Source: Entomohabitans teleogrylli (GTDB lineage Bacteria; Pseudomonadota; Gammaproteobacteria; Enterobacterales; Enterobacteriaceae). From it: a DNA stretch of 64,000 nucleotides. The position numbers and the translations under genes are program-made. The notes beneath the pieces are model-generated. The model had not been told where the DNA came from. It made no database searches and saw only the letters and a list, made by a program, of their open reading frames with translations. Within the stretch, counting starts at the first letter, position 1. Every line of letters starts with the position of its first letter. Below, in pieces: positions 26,739-35,958 of this stretch. The stretch is taken from positions 434,001 to 498,000 of the forward strand of contig NZ_KQ947376.1 of the NCBI RefSeq assembly GCF_001484765.1, written 5' to 3'.

Positions 26739-28001
26739 TCATTTTGCGACCGGCAGATCGGCATAGCGCGTCGTCCAGGCCGGGGAAAGCATCTCACGCT
26801 TCATTGACCACGGCTGTTGAATCCCCTGTCCGGCAAACCATATGGTTCCCCGCCCGGACTGATTCAACTGGTCAATCACCGCCATTAGCGCCGCGCTGTT
26901 AGCCCGCGGCGGCGCACTGTCGAACAGGCTAAGCTGCGCCACGCCCTGGCTGTAGAAATCGCTGAGCATGACGCCCGCCTTCATATAACGGTGGCCATCA
27001 ACCCAGATGCGCAGCAGGGCTTCCTGCGCCAGCCGGATAATATCCCGGGTATCATCAGAGGGGGTGATGAATTGCCCCGATTGCTGATTGCTGTAGAACA
27101 CCTCTCCCTCCGCGTGAGGACTGGTACGTAAAAAGACGCTGACCTGCCGGCAGAACTGGTGCTCCTGCCTTAATTTCACCGCGGCGCGTTCCGCATAGCA
27201 ACACACCGCCTGGCGCATTTCTTCAAAGCGGGTTATCCGGTGGCTGAATGAACGGCTGCTGATAATCTGCTGTTTGGTCGGCGCGAACTCCTCCAGCCCG
27301 AGACACGGTTCGCCGCGCAACTCGCGCACTGTTCTTTCCAGCACCACGTTGAAATGTTTGCGAATCACCCATGTTGAGCTTTCCGCCAACTGGAGCGCCG
27401 TTTCAATGCCCATCAAATTGAGTTTCTTGCTGATGCGCCGTCCAACACCCCAGACCTCTGCCGCCGGCACCTGCGCCAGCAATTTACGCTGTCGCCCGCT
27501 GTCGGATAAATCGACCACGCCACCGGTTTGGGGCCACTTTTTAGCCGCGTAGTTAGCCAGTTTCGCCAGCGTTTTCGTAGGCGCGATCCCGACGCCAACC
27601 GTCAATCCGGTGTACTGCGCCACCCGCTCGCGCACCTGATGGCCAAAATCACGCAGAGCAACACAGCGGCTGACGCCGGTCAGATTCATAAACGCTTCAT
27701 CGATGGAGTAAATTTCCAGCGCCGGCGCCATCTCTTCGAGGATTTGCATGACCCGATGGCTCATATCGGCATATAAGGCGTAATTGGAGCTAAAAACCTG
27801 CACCCCGCGGCGATACAGGTCATCGCGAATTTTATAAAACGGTTCGCCCATGTTTATTCCCAGCGCTTTTGCCTCCCCGGAGCGCGAAATAATGCATCCA
27901 TCGTTATTTGACACCACCACCACCGGCCGCCCCCGCAGGTCCGGGCGAAAAATCCCCTCGCAGGAGGCGTAAAAACTATTGACATCCACCAGCGCGAACA
28001 T
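26739..28001 (-). CDS. umuC: DNA polymerase V catalytic subunit UmuC
   Basis: A 420-residue Y-family polymerase (E. coli 422). FALVDVNSFYASCE and YSIDEAFMNL contain the catalytic carboxylates. The C-terminal UmuC-specific domain is present (from about 290 to the end). With UmuD' it performs error-prone translesion synthesis. The start follows the umuD stop by 2 bp, so the pair forms one SOS-controlled operon. Confidence 0.96.
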   Translation of the reverse strand: MFALVDVNSFYASCEGIFRPDLRGRPVVVVSNNDGCIISRSGEAKALGINMGEPFYKIRDDLYRRGVQVFSSNYALYADMSHRVMQILEEMAPALEIYSIDEAFMNLTGVSRCVALRDFGHQVRERVAQYTGLTVGVGIAPTKTLAKLANYAAKKWPQTGGVVDLSDSGRQRKLLAQVPAAEVWGVGRRISKKLNLMGIETALQLAESSTWVIRKHFNVVLERTVRELRGEPCLGLEEFAPTKQQIISSRSFSHRITRFEEMRQAVCCYAERAAVKLRQEHQFCRQVSVFLRTSPHAEGEVFYSNQQSGQFITPSDDTRDIIRLAQEALLRIWVDGHRYMKAGVMLSDFYSQGVAQLSLFDSAPPRANSAALMAVIDQLNQSGRGTIWFAGQGIQQPWSMKREMLSPAWTTRYADLPVAK

Positions 28002-28003
28002 GG

Positions 28004-28420
28004 TTATTTATGTATTTTCAGAGTGTGGGTCACGACGCCAAAGACCTCCAGGGTTTCCGGCGTCACGGGGATCGGCGCATAACTCGTATTGCGCGGCAGC
28101 AGGCACAGCGTCGGACGGGTACGCAGCTCCTTCACAGTAAACTCCCCCTCCACGGCGGCAATCACAATATCGCCATGCTCCGCCCGCAAAGAACGATCCA
28201 CCACCAGCAGATCGCCATCGCCAATACCGGCGTCGATCATCGAATCGCCGCTGACTTTAATGAAATAGGTCGCGCTGGGGTGCCTGATCACCAGTTTGTT
28301 CAAATCGAGCCGCTCTTCGATGTAGTCCTGCGCCGGGCTGGGAAAACCGCACGGCACCCGCTCAAGAAATAGCGGTAAGCAGATGATTTGATTAAGTTCA
28401 GAGGGAAGTACCACTTGCAT
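28004..28420 (-). CDS. umuD: UmuD, RecA-stimulated self-cleaving subunit of DNA polymerase V
   Basis: A 138-residue LexA-like S24 peptidase. The self-cleavage bond Cys24-Gly25 (PCGFPSP), catalytic Ser60 (SGDSMIDAG) and Lys97 (FTVKEL) match E. coli numbering exactly. After RecA-filament-induced cleavage, UmuD'2 joins UmuC. A LexA box lies 22 bp upstream of the start. Confidence 0.96.
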   Translation of the reverse strand: MQVVLPSELNQIICLPLFLERVPCGFPSPAQDYIEERLDLNKLVIRHPSATYFIKVSGDSMIDAGIGDGDLLVVDRSLRAEHGDIVIAAVEGEFTVKELRTRPTLCLLPRNTSYAPIPVTPETLEVFGVVTHTLKIHK

Positions 28421-28441
28421 AATAGACTATCTTGCCAATGA

Positions 28442-28457
28442 CTGTATATAAATACAG
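28442..28457 (-). promoter_or_regulatory. LexA (SOS) box of umuDC
   Basis: CTGTATATAAATACAG fits the CTG-N10-CAG LexA consensus with the usual TA-rich core and nearly equals the E. coli umuD operator. It sits 22 bp before the umuD start codon. Confidence 0.93.
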
Positions 28458-28579
28458 TATTATCATCTGGCAGGAATGATCAAGACGCTTTTCAGACGTT
28501 TCCAGGAACCCTCTGACATAGCGGGAAATTTAGTTCCGCGGCCAGCCGAAAACGCCGACGGGCCCGGGGCATTACACTT

Positions 28580-29482
28580 TCAGTACATCAGTACCCGCCC
28601 CAGCGCGTACTGCTGGCACCACATTTTTTTATAGTCTGCCGTCGGTTTACCAAAGGAATAACGCATCGCTTTGCCGCTCTGCTGGCACTCCTGCGTAGCC
28701 CGGTTGATGTTGACCCATGTCAGCACCGTTCCCGGCGACAAATGCTTCAGCGTGAGATCCAGTCCGGTACAGATATAGTCATAATTTATCCACTGCGGGC
28801 TTTCGGCGCGCATCACCAGATGATAAGCGCACGGCTCCCCCTTCATAAACAGTACCTGCCCCCACAGGTGGCGGGAAAACGTCGACAGATAGGCTTTATG
28901 CTCTTCCAGACCCGCTAAAGGAACGCCCCAGCGGCGATAAAACAGCTCGGCATAAATATCCGTTAATTCAGAGGGCGAGAATGTCCCGACATCGCGAATT
29001 TCTCCGCCCTGTTCCAGGAAAGTACGTAACTCGCGTTCACGGTTTTTCCTGAACTTACGGTTAAAAGCGTTGATATCCCGGGCCAAGCAAATCGCCCTGC
29101 CGGCGTTAATGCGCCATGTGCCGTTCAACAGATGCTCCCGGTGAAGATCAGAGAGGATCCGGCATTTCCAGGGCAATACCAGTCGGGTGCCGTTGCGCAC
29201 CGGCAAAATCAGCTCATCCCGGGAGATGGGGAATTTACAGTCCCGCGTCAGGTGTGCGGTTTTACTGTCGCCGGCAATATGCCGGTTGTCCCATACGCTG
29301 ATGGCGGCGGTCACATTCCCCTGCGCATCAGTACGGCCAAAGTAGCGGGTGTGGATCCTGAGCTCCTGCTCCTGCCAGGCTAAAACCCCCGGGTGTGTGG
29401 ACAGGTTACCGCCATAGCGCTCCCAACAGGTCTGATAGATAGCAGGCGTGATTTCTTCGAGACCGCAAAATTTTTTCAGCAT
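28580..29482 (-). CDS. mig-14: Mig-14-like protein (FemX/GNAT-like fold expected)
   Basis: A 300-residue soluble protein whose length and pattern match Mig-14 of Salmonella as I recall it: N-terminal GLEEITPAIYQTCWERYGGN, a basic middle segment (RKNRERELRTFLEQGGEIRD), ELTDIYAELFYRRWG, and PGTVLTWVNINRA near the C terminus. Mig-14 is known as an inner-membrane-associated factor for resistance to cationic antimicrobial peptides and is PhoP-dependent in Salmonella. The family name is a recognition call without alignment. It is probably a single-gene unit downstream of a 340-bp non-coding region. Confidence 0.65.
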   Translation of the reverse strand: MLKKFCGLEEITPAIYQTCWERYGGNLSTHPGVLAWQEQELRIHTRYFGRTDAQGNVTAAISVWDNRHIAGDSKTAHLTRDCKFPISRDELILPVRNGTRLVLPWKCRILSDLHREHLLNGTWRINAGRAICLARDINAFNRKFRKNRERELRTFLEQGGEIRDVGTFSPSELTDIYAELFYRRWGVPLAGLEEHKAYLSTFSRHLWGQVLFMKGEPCAYHLVMRAESPQWINYDYICTGLDLTLKHLSPGTVLTWVNINRATQECQQSGKAMRYSFGKPTADYKKMWCQQYALGRVLMY

Positions 29483-29749
29483 TATTGTCCATCATCCATC
29501 ATGCTTTGGTCAGAAAACGGGCTGTCCCTGGCGAGGCGATATCTTTCATCTCCTGGCCTGCCGTACAGCACGAGAGTTCCATGTCCGTCCTGCGCATCTC
29601 TACGAGGAATATCCGCGTCAGATAGCCCGACACAGCAACAGAAACCCCTGGCGGCCATCATGAACCATCGATCTTAACGTTTTCTTAAGGCGTTACCGGC
29701 GGGCAGAGAAATCATCATCCGTGAGCGATAAGCGGCGTTTTTCAGGCAC
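29483..29749. other. Non-coding region upstream of the mig-14-like gene
   Basis: 267 bp (342 bp to the next gene, including the dms terminator). Its only visible structure is CTTAACGTTTTCTTAAG at 29673-29689. Read on the minus strand it is a CTTAAG-N5-GTTAAG direct repeat with the 11-bp period of PhoP boxes but a poor hexamer match. No gene is supported. Confidence 0.4.
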
Positions 29750-29777
29750 AAAAAAGGCGATTGCCTGAACAATCGCC
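29750..29777 (-). terminator. Intrinsic terminator of the dmsABCD operon
   Basis: On the minus strand, GGCGATTG-N6-CAATCGCC (stem 29756-29777) is followed by TTTTTT. It lies about 50 bp after the dmsD stop. Confidence 0.88.
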
Positions 29778-29824
29778 GTTAAGGAAATACGGATAGTGGT
29801 GAGATAATTGTGGGCCGCGCCCGC

Positions 29825-30436
29825 TTAGCGATATAGTCTTATTTGCGCGTCGGCTATTCCCAGCGCTGCCTGCCAGGATTGCAGAGTTACCAATGCCAGT
29901 CGGGAGATTCCCGCATAAAACGGGTGTTGTGCCGAATCAATCATCAGCGTCAGAAAGCGGTATCCCCACGGCAGAAGATGCTCACCCAGTAACTCAGCCA
30001 GCAATTGCGGTTTTTCCTCCGCCGCCCAGGCGACCAGCAGCATCAGCAGACCGAAGTGATCTTCCGGCTCTTTACCCTCTGTCATACCGGCAATGTCATT
30101 CTGGCGCATCCACTGGCGCAAACGGAGAGTCGACTCCCCGAAAAGCACGCTTTCTTCATCGGTATACACCGATCCCCATGGCGGCGCGGGCAGCGCGTCC
30201 GGGCCGATAAAAAGACGCTGATAAGCCTCGTCATAACTTTCTTCGCTGACCTGAATTAACTGGTGGTGAATGGCATCCAGGGTCTGCGGATCGCCTCCCC
30301 ACTCCGCCAGCCAGTCACGCGTCTGCATATAGCGGATAAGGGCGCTGACATCGTCATGTTCCGCAGAGCGATAAAACAAAATGCCTAATATCCTGGCCTG
30401 CGCTGCAATCTTATCGATTAGATTGTCCTGACTCAT
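29825..30436 (-). CDS. dmsD: DmsD, Tat proofreading chaperone for DmsA
   Basis: A 203-residue protein (E. coli DmsD 204). The signatures PAPPWGSVYTDEESVLFGEST and EPEDHFGLLMLLVAW are intact, and HLLPWGYRFL matches the C-terminal helix region. It binds the DmsA twin-arginine leader before export. The start at 30436 follows an AGGA site; in-frame codons farther upstream would run into the dmsC gene. It is last in the operon after an intercistronic hairpin. Confidence 0.93.
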   Translation of the reverse strand: MSQDNLIDKIAAQARILGILFYRSAEHDDVSALIRYMQTRDWLAEWGGDPQTLDAIHHQLIQVSEESYDEAYQRLFIGPDALPAPPWGSVYTDEESVLFGESTLRLRQWMRQNDIAGMTEGKEPEDHFGLLMLLVAWAAEEKPQLLAELLGEHLLPWGYRFLTLMIDSAQHPFYAGISRLALVTLQSWQAALGIADAQIRLYR

Positions 30437-30455
30437 GGCAAATCCTGATGTTGAA

Positions 30456-30475
30456 AGGGCCCGGAAACGGGCCCT
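30456..30475 (-). other. Intercistronic hairpin between dmsC and dmsD
   Basis: An eight-pair perfect stem, AGGGCCCG and CGGGCCCT, closes a 4-nt loop in the 59 bp between the two genes. No T-tract follows. The other DMSO-reductase-like operon has a hairpin at the same place (7528-7552). Confidence 0.72.
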
Positions 30476-30495
30476 GAAGAGAACGATAACTGAAA

Positions 30496-31350
30496 CTATA
30501 ACAGGCCCACGGTCATATGCAGACCGTAGAATAATCCCCGGCCCAGCAGTTCCCCGACCACGACAAACAACAGCGCCACGCAAAGCATCGCCACACCCGG
30601 TTCCTTCCCTTTTAACAGCGGAATAAACCAGATAGCCAGCGCGGCGATCAGTAACACCACGCGCCACGACATGATAGCGCCATAGTCCGGAACCAGCGCG
30701 GATGCCTGATGCAGCGAGGTCTGAATCGTCGCCAGCTCACTGCTTTGCAGCAGTACCGCGATAACGCTCAGCACTACCGCTGCGCAAGAAATCGCGGGCA
30801 GCGTAAGCGGTGAACGGAAACGGAATCCGGCGAAGCGCAGCAGGAAGCCCCCCAGTAACGGGCCGCCAATCAGCGCCGTGAGGAAAAAGTGCGCCGTCGT
30901 CCAGCCGCTGTGCCAGGTCGGCACGGTATCGATGGAGTTATAAACCCGCGCCATCATCCAGACAAACACCACGCCCAGCACCATCGTGACGCTCATCCAC
31001 AGCCGGCTCGCCGCCGCCGGTAGCTTATTGAGTACGCTGAGCAGCCACCAGAAACCGCCCGCCGCAAAGAACAGCGAACCGCTGGCGATTTCATTACTTA
31101 ACGCCGATGACCCAACGCGATTAAGCGAATTAAAAGCCCGCAGCGGCGAGCCGAGGTGAATCACGGAGGCGATAAACCCCAGCCCCATCAAGATCCATAG
31201 CCCGAGCATGGCCCATAACACCCGCTGACGCTGCTGCTGATTGCCGCTCTGAGTCAGCAGCGCGCAGGACATAACTATAAATGCGCCGACCACGCACTGG
31301 CCAAAAACCGTAAAAATCACCAGCGGCCACTCTAACCATCCGTTGCCCAT
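30496..31350 (-). CDS. dmsC: DmsC/YnfH-type membrane anchor of DMSO reductase
   Basis: A 284-residue membrane protein with about eight helices. MGNGWLEWPLVIFTVFGQCVVG and VIHLGSPLRAFNSLNRVGSSALSNEIASGS are nearly the same as in YnfH and DmsC. It oxidises menaquinol and passes electrons to DmsB. The start at 31350 has AAGGAGG upstream and lies 1 bp after the dmsB stop. Upstream in-frame codons lie inside dmsB and are not the start. Confidence 0.94.
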   Translation of the reverse strand: MGNGWLEWPLVIFTVFGQCVVGAFIVMSCALLTQSGNQQQRQRVLWAMLGLWILMGLGFIASVIHLGSPLRAFNSLNRVGSSALSNEIASGSLFFAAGGFWWLLSVLNKLPAAASRLWMSVTMVLGVVFVWMMARVYNSIDTVPTWHSGWTTAHFFLTALIGGPLLGGFLLRFAGFRFRSPLTLPAISCAAVVLSVIAVLLQSSELATIQTSLHQASALVPDYGAIMSWRVVLLIAALAIWFIPLLKGKEPGVAMLCVALLFVVVGELLGRGLFYGLHMTVGLL

Positions 31351-31351
31351 G

Positions 31352-31969
31352 TTATACCTCCTTAGGATTCGCCAGATAGCCCGTCTTGTCGCCCGTCGGG
31401 CGGCTGTTGGCATTGGGCTTGATGACCAGACAGGGTCTGGTGAAACGGGATGCCGGTAATGGCGCAACCTGATCGAGCGTTCCATACTTCTCGCGCAGCT
31501 CATCGATGGGACCGAAATCCATCGCCCGCAGCGGGCAGGATTCCACGCACATTGGCTTTTGCCCCTCGGCGACGCGGGAATAGCAGCCGTCGCACTTCGT
31601 CATGTGACCTTTGCTGGCATCATACTGCGGCGCGCCGTAAGGACAGGCCATATGGCAGTAGCGGCAGCCGATACACACCTCTTCATTGACGACCACAAAG
31701 CCATCTTCGCGCTTATGCATCGCCCCGGTCGGACACACTTTGGTACAGGCGGGATCTTCACAGTGGTTGCAGGAGATCGAAAGATAATAGGCAAACACAT
31801 CGTGATGCCAGGTATTACCGTCTTTCTGCCATGCGCCGCCGGCGTATTCATAAATTCTCCTGAAATTCACTTCAGGCGTCAGGTCTTTATAATCTTTACA
31901 GGCCAGCTCGCACGTTTTACACCCCGTGCAGCGCGCTGAATCAATGTAGAAACCATACTGAGTTGTCAT
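31352..31969 (-). CDS. dmsB: DmsB, iron-sulfur subunit of DMSO reductase
   Basis: A 205-residue four-cluster ferredoxin (CTGCKTCELACKDYKD; CNHCEDPACTKVCP; CIGCRYCHMACPYGAP; CDGCYSRVAEGQKPMCVESCP). The C terminus KPNANSRPTGDKTGYLANPKEV is DmsB-like. It links DmsC to DmsA. It lies 11 bp after the dmsA stop. Confidence 0.95.
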   Translation of the reverse strand: MTTQYGFYIDSARCTGCKTCELACKDYKDLTPEVNFRRIYEYAGGAWQKDGNTWHHDVFAYYLSISCNHCEDPACTKVCPTGAMHKREDGFVVVNEEVCIGCRYCHMACPYGAPQYDASKGHMTKCDGCYSRVAEGQKPMCVESCPLRAMDFGPIDELREKYGTLDQVAPLPASRFTRPCLVIKPNANSRPTGDKTGYLANPKEV

Positions 31970-31980
31970 TAGCTAATCCC

Positions 31981-34434
31981 TTATGCCTTTTTAACTTCAA
32001 CAAGGTTGGTGTGCTGCGGGTTACCTTTCGCCAGGGGCGAAGGTCGCTGGGTCGTGACAACGTTCATACTGCCGCCATGGTCGATTTTTTTACCGTCTGG
32101 CTCATACCACGCCCCTTCACCCATCGCCACCACGCCGGGGATAATTCTTGGCGTCACCTTCGCGCTGATATGGATCTCGCCGCGATCGTTGAACACGCTG
32201 ACCAGATCGCCATTTTTTATGCCGCGCGGTTCAGCATCGATAGGGTTGATCCACATCTCCTGCAGACAGGCGGCCTTAATCACATCAACGTTGCCGTAGG
32301 TGGAATGCACCCGGGATTTGTAGTGGAAGCCGCAAAGCTGCAGCGGGAATTTTTGCGTCAGCGGATCGAGATGGCTTTCAAAACCGGGCGAATACACCGG
32401 CAGCGCGTGGATCACATCCCCTTCCGGAAGCGTCCAGGTTCTCGCCATCTCCGCCAGCCGTTCAGAGTAAATTTCAATCTTCCCTGACGGAGTTTTCAGC
32501 GGATTTTGCTCGGGGTCTTCGCGGAACGCTTTATGCGCCACAAAGTGCCCGCGGGGATCCATCATTTTGAAAATCCCCTGCTTCTGGAATTGTTCAAAAG
32601 AAGGCAGATCGGGAATATTGTTAGCTTTGGTCTTCTCGTAAAGATGGACTAACCACTCTTCCTGGGTTCTTCCTTCGGTGAATTTCTCCTCAACGCCCAT
32701 ACGCCGGGCCACTTCGGTACACATTTCATAAATGTTTTTACATTCGAAGCGCGGCTTGATCGCCTGGCTGGCGAAAATGGCGTAGCCGAGGTTGCTGGTA
32801 TAACCGTCCATACAGAAATCCATTTGCTCGGAGGCGGTGCAGTCCGGCAGCAACAGATCGGCGTATTTCGCCGATGAGGTCATGTGGTTATCGATCACCA
32901 CAATCATTTCGCACTTCTTATCGTCCTGCAGGATATCGTGGGTTTTATTGATATCGGAGTGCTGGTTAACCAGCGCGTTGCCCGCGTAATTCCAGATAAA
33001 TTTAATCGGCACATCCAGTTTATCTTTCCCTCTGACGCCGTCTGCCGTCGCTGTCATCTCCGGGCCGCGCTCAATCGCATCGGTCCACAGGAACACGGAA
33101 ATACTGGCTTTCACCGGATTTTCCAGCACCGGCATCCGTTCAAAAGGAATCGCGAAGCTCCCCTCGCGCGCCCCGGTATTACCGCCGGAAATGCCCACGT
33201 TGCCGGTGAGAATCGGCAGCATAGCGATAGCCCGGGCGGTTAACTCGCCGTTGGAATGGCGCTGCGGTCCCCAGCCCTGGCAGATATAGGCCGGTTTAGT
33301 ACTGCCGATTTCCCGGGCCAGCTTGATAATTCTGTCGACCGGGATGCCGGTAATATCAGAAGCCCACTGCGGAGTTTTAGCGATGCCGTCATCGCCCTGA
33401 CCGAGGATATAAGCCTTATAGTGCCCGTTCGCCGGCGCGCCGGCCGGCAGGGTTTTCTCGTCATAGCCGACGCAGTATTTATCGAGGAACGGCTGGTCAA
33501 CCATGTTCTCGGTAATCAACACATGAGCGATACCGGCGACCAGCGCCGCGTCGGTGCCCGGACGGATAGCGATCCACTCGTCTTCGCGCCCTGCCGCGGT
33601 GTCGGTATAGCGGGGATCGATAACGATCATCCGCGCGTTGGAGCGTTCCCGGGCCTGCTGGAGCTGATAAGTAATCCCGCCGCCGCTCATGCGGGTTTCC
33701 GCCGGGTTATTGCCGAACAGCACCACCAGACGGGTATTCTCGATATCGGACATACTGTTGCCGTCGCCGGTGCCGTAAGTGTACGGCATCGCACAGCTGA
33801 TCTGTGCGGTACTGTAAGTACCATAGTGGTTCAGATAACCGCCGACGCAGTTCATCAGCCGCGCCACCGGAGAGTTTGCCGGCGGCCACGAACGCGCCAC
33901 CGTACCGCCCAGCGCCCCGGTACCGTAATTGAGGTAAATGGCCTCATTGCCATACTCTTTGATGATTCTTTTCAGATTGTCGCTGATTAAATCAAAGGCC
34001 TCTTCCCAACTGATTTTTTTGAATTTCCCTTCACCACGTTTGCCGGTTCTCAGCATCGGATACTTCAGGCGATCCGGGTTGTAGACCCGGCGGCGCATTG
34101 AGCGACCGCGCAGGCAGGCTTTCACCTGGTGAGTACCGCCGTAGATGTCATCACCGGTGTTATCGGTTTCAACATACTTAATTTCCCCGTCCACGACGTG
34201 CATACGCAGCGGGCAGCGACTACCGCAGTTTACGGTACAGGCGCTCCAGACAATTTTTTCTTCCGCGGGCGAGAGCGCCGCGCCGGGTTGCGCGCAGGCT
34301 ATTCTGGAAAACGGTAGGCTGAAGGCGCCGCCCACCGTCGCCAGACCACCCAGCGTGGTGGCCTGCATCAATTTTCGGCGGCTCACCGTGGAGTGGAGTA
34401 TTTTTTTTGACATCTTATCATCAGACATGCTCAT
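31981..34434 (-). CDS. dmsA: DmsA, molybdopterin catalytic subunit of DMSO reductase
   Basis: An 817-residue protein (E. coli DmsA 814). The twin-arginine leader is SRRKLMQ (residues 18-24). [4Fe-4S] cysteines are at 66, 70, 74 and 107 (CTVNCGSRC; KACLRG). The probable Mo-ligand is Ser208 in YGTYSTAQ. It reduces DMSO and other S- or N-oxides at the periplasmic face. AGGAG lies 6 bp before the ATG at 34434. It could equally be named ynfF by its YnfH/DmsD-type partners; the single catalytic gene favours a compact dmsABCD operon. Confidence 0.93.
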   Translation of the reverse strand: MSMSDDKMSKKILHSTVSRRKLMQATTLGGLATVGGAFSLPFSRIACAQPGAALSPAEEKIVWSACTVNCGSRCPLRMHVVDGEIKYVETDNTGDDIYGGTHQVKACLRGRSMRRRVYNPDRLKYPMLRTGKRGEGKFKKISWEEAFDLISDNLKRIIKEYGNEAIYLNYGTGALGGTVARSWPPANSPVARLMNCVGGYLNHYGTYSTAQISCAMPYTYGTGDGNSMSDIENTRLVVLFGNNPAETRMSGGGITYQLQQARERSNARMIVIDPRYTDTAAGREDEWIAIRPGTDAALVAGIAHVLITENMVDQPFLDKYCVGYDEKTLPAGAPANGHYKAYILGQGDDGIAKTPQWASDITGIPVDRIIKLAREIGSTKPAYICQGWGPQRHSNGELTARAIAMLPILTGNVGISGGNTGAREGSFAIPFERMPVLENPVKASISVFLWTDAIERGPEMTATADGVRGKDKLDVPIKFIWNYAGNALVNQHSDINKTHDILQDDKKCEMIVVIDNHMTSSAKYADLLLPDCTASEQMDFCMDGYTSNLGYAIFASQAIKPRFECKNIYEMCTEVARRMGVEEKFTEGRTQEEWLVHLYEKTKANNIPDLPSFEQFQKQGIFKMMDPRGHFVAHKAFREDPEQNPLKTPSGKIEIYSERLAEMARTWTLPEGDVIHALPVYSPGFESHLDPLTQKFPLQLCGFHYKSRVHSTYGNVDVIKAACLQEMWINPIDAEPRGIKNGDLVSVFNDRGEIHISAKVTPRIIPGVVAMGEGAWYEPDGKKIDHGGSMNVVTTQRPSPLAKGNPQHTNLVEVKKA

Positions 34435-35142
34435 GAATTGCTCCTGACCGTGCGGGGCATTTTCCCCTGGTGGATATCCTTAATTACAGCGTTAGCAGAA
34501 TTGTTAGTTATTTATAGTAGAATTCCCTGTGCATAACATCCTATAGAAGCTAAAAGGCGATATTGTTTGAAATCAAATTAAGCAAAAAAAATAACATCAG
34601 CGATTCTTAATTTTAAATATCAAGTGAAAAACATGACATCAGCCAGGAAAAATTCTTAGCCATTTTCACATGGCATAATATTAAGGATAATTGCAAATGT
34701 TATTTTTTCGTGTCTATAAAAACGCCTTCAGGCGCTGTTTTTGAGATCTTGACAGCGATTGAAAAAGCTAATAATCAACACCATCATCTAAATTTATAAC
34801 CTTTAAAATCAATAAGTTATAAATAAAACACATAAAGAAAAAATTTAACTATCAGCAGATGGCGTTTACCCCGCCAGGGATACAAAACCACAACTTTCAA
34901 ATGAAAATAATTATCATCTAAAACCAGGATAAAATTCCCTTTCATTCCACAGGCCGATGTGGATCACAAATATCAGCACAATATCAAAGGTTATACTGAC
35001 GCATAAAAAGCAAACTTCCCCGGGTCGCAAAGTGAGTATTTTTTTAGCAATTCGTTATATATAAAATTATATCACGATTAATTTCCTCCACTACTCCTCA
35101 GGGAGTATTCGACAATATTTTCAGTAAACATCACCACCATTT
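34435..35142. other. AT-rich non-coding region upstream of dmsA
   Basis: About 700 bp, much richer in A and T than its surroundings. It contains the FNR-like box at 34563-34576 and a weaker Fur-like sequence at 34900-34918 (13 of 19 matches). I see no gene in it. Confidence 0.55.
34563..34576 (-). promoter_or_regulatory. FNR box upstream of dmsABCD
   Basis: On the minus strand this reads TTGATTTCAAACAA, which matches TTGAT-N4-ATCAA with one mismatch. Its centre is 135 bp before the dmsA start codon, giving a leader of about 95 nt if the site is at -41.5. TATAGG at 34545-34540 on the minus strand is a possible -10. Confidence 0.62.
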
Positions 35143-35144
35143 CA

Positions 35145-35702
<558 letters not shown>

Positions 35703-35958
35703 GAAGCTGGCTCCGGTTTACAATTCAACGTGGTATCACAGAAACTAGCATAGCGTGGAATGAAAATCGTGCCGAATTCCTGTCGCTGCGGTATATACCC
35801 TGAATAATTCAGGACCGCGACGCAAAGTCCCCCGGGAGCTTACCGCGGCCCGCGATCGGCAAAAGTGCATGGCTGGCCCGGGCCAGATAACCCCCTTTTA
35901 TGCTACTCTACTGTTCCTGCGTTACCCGCGATACCATCCTGACGAGTGAAGAAACTGC

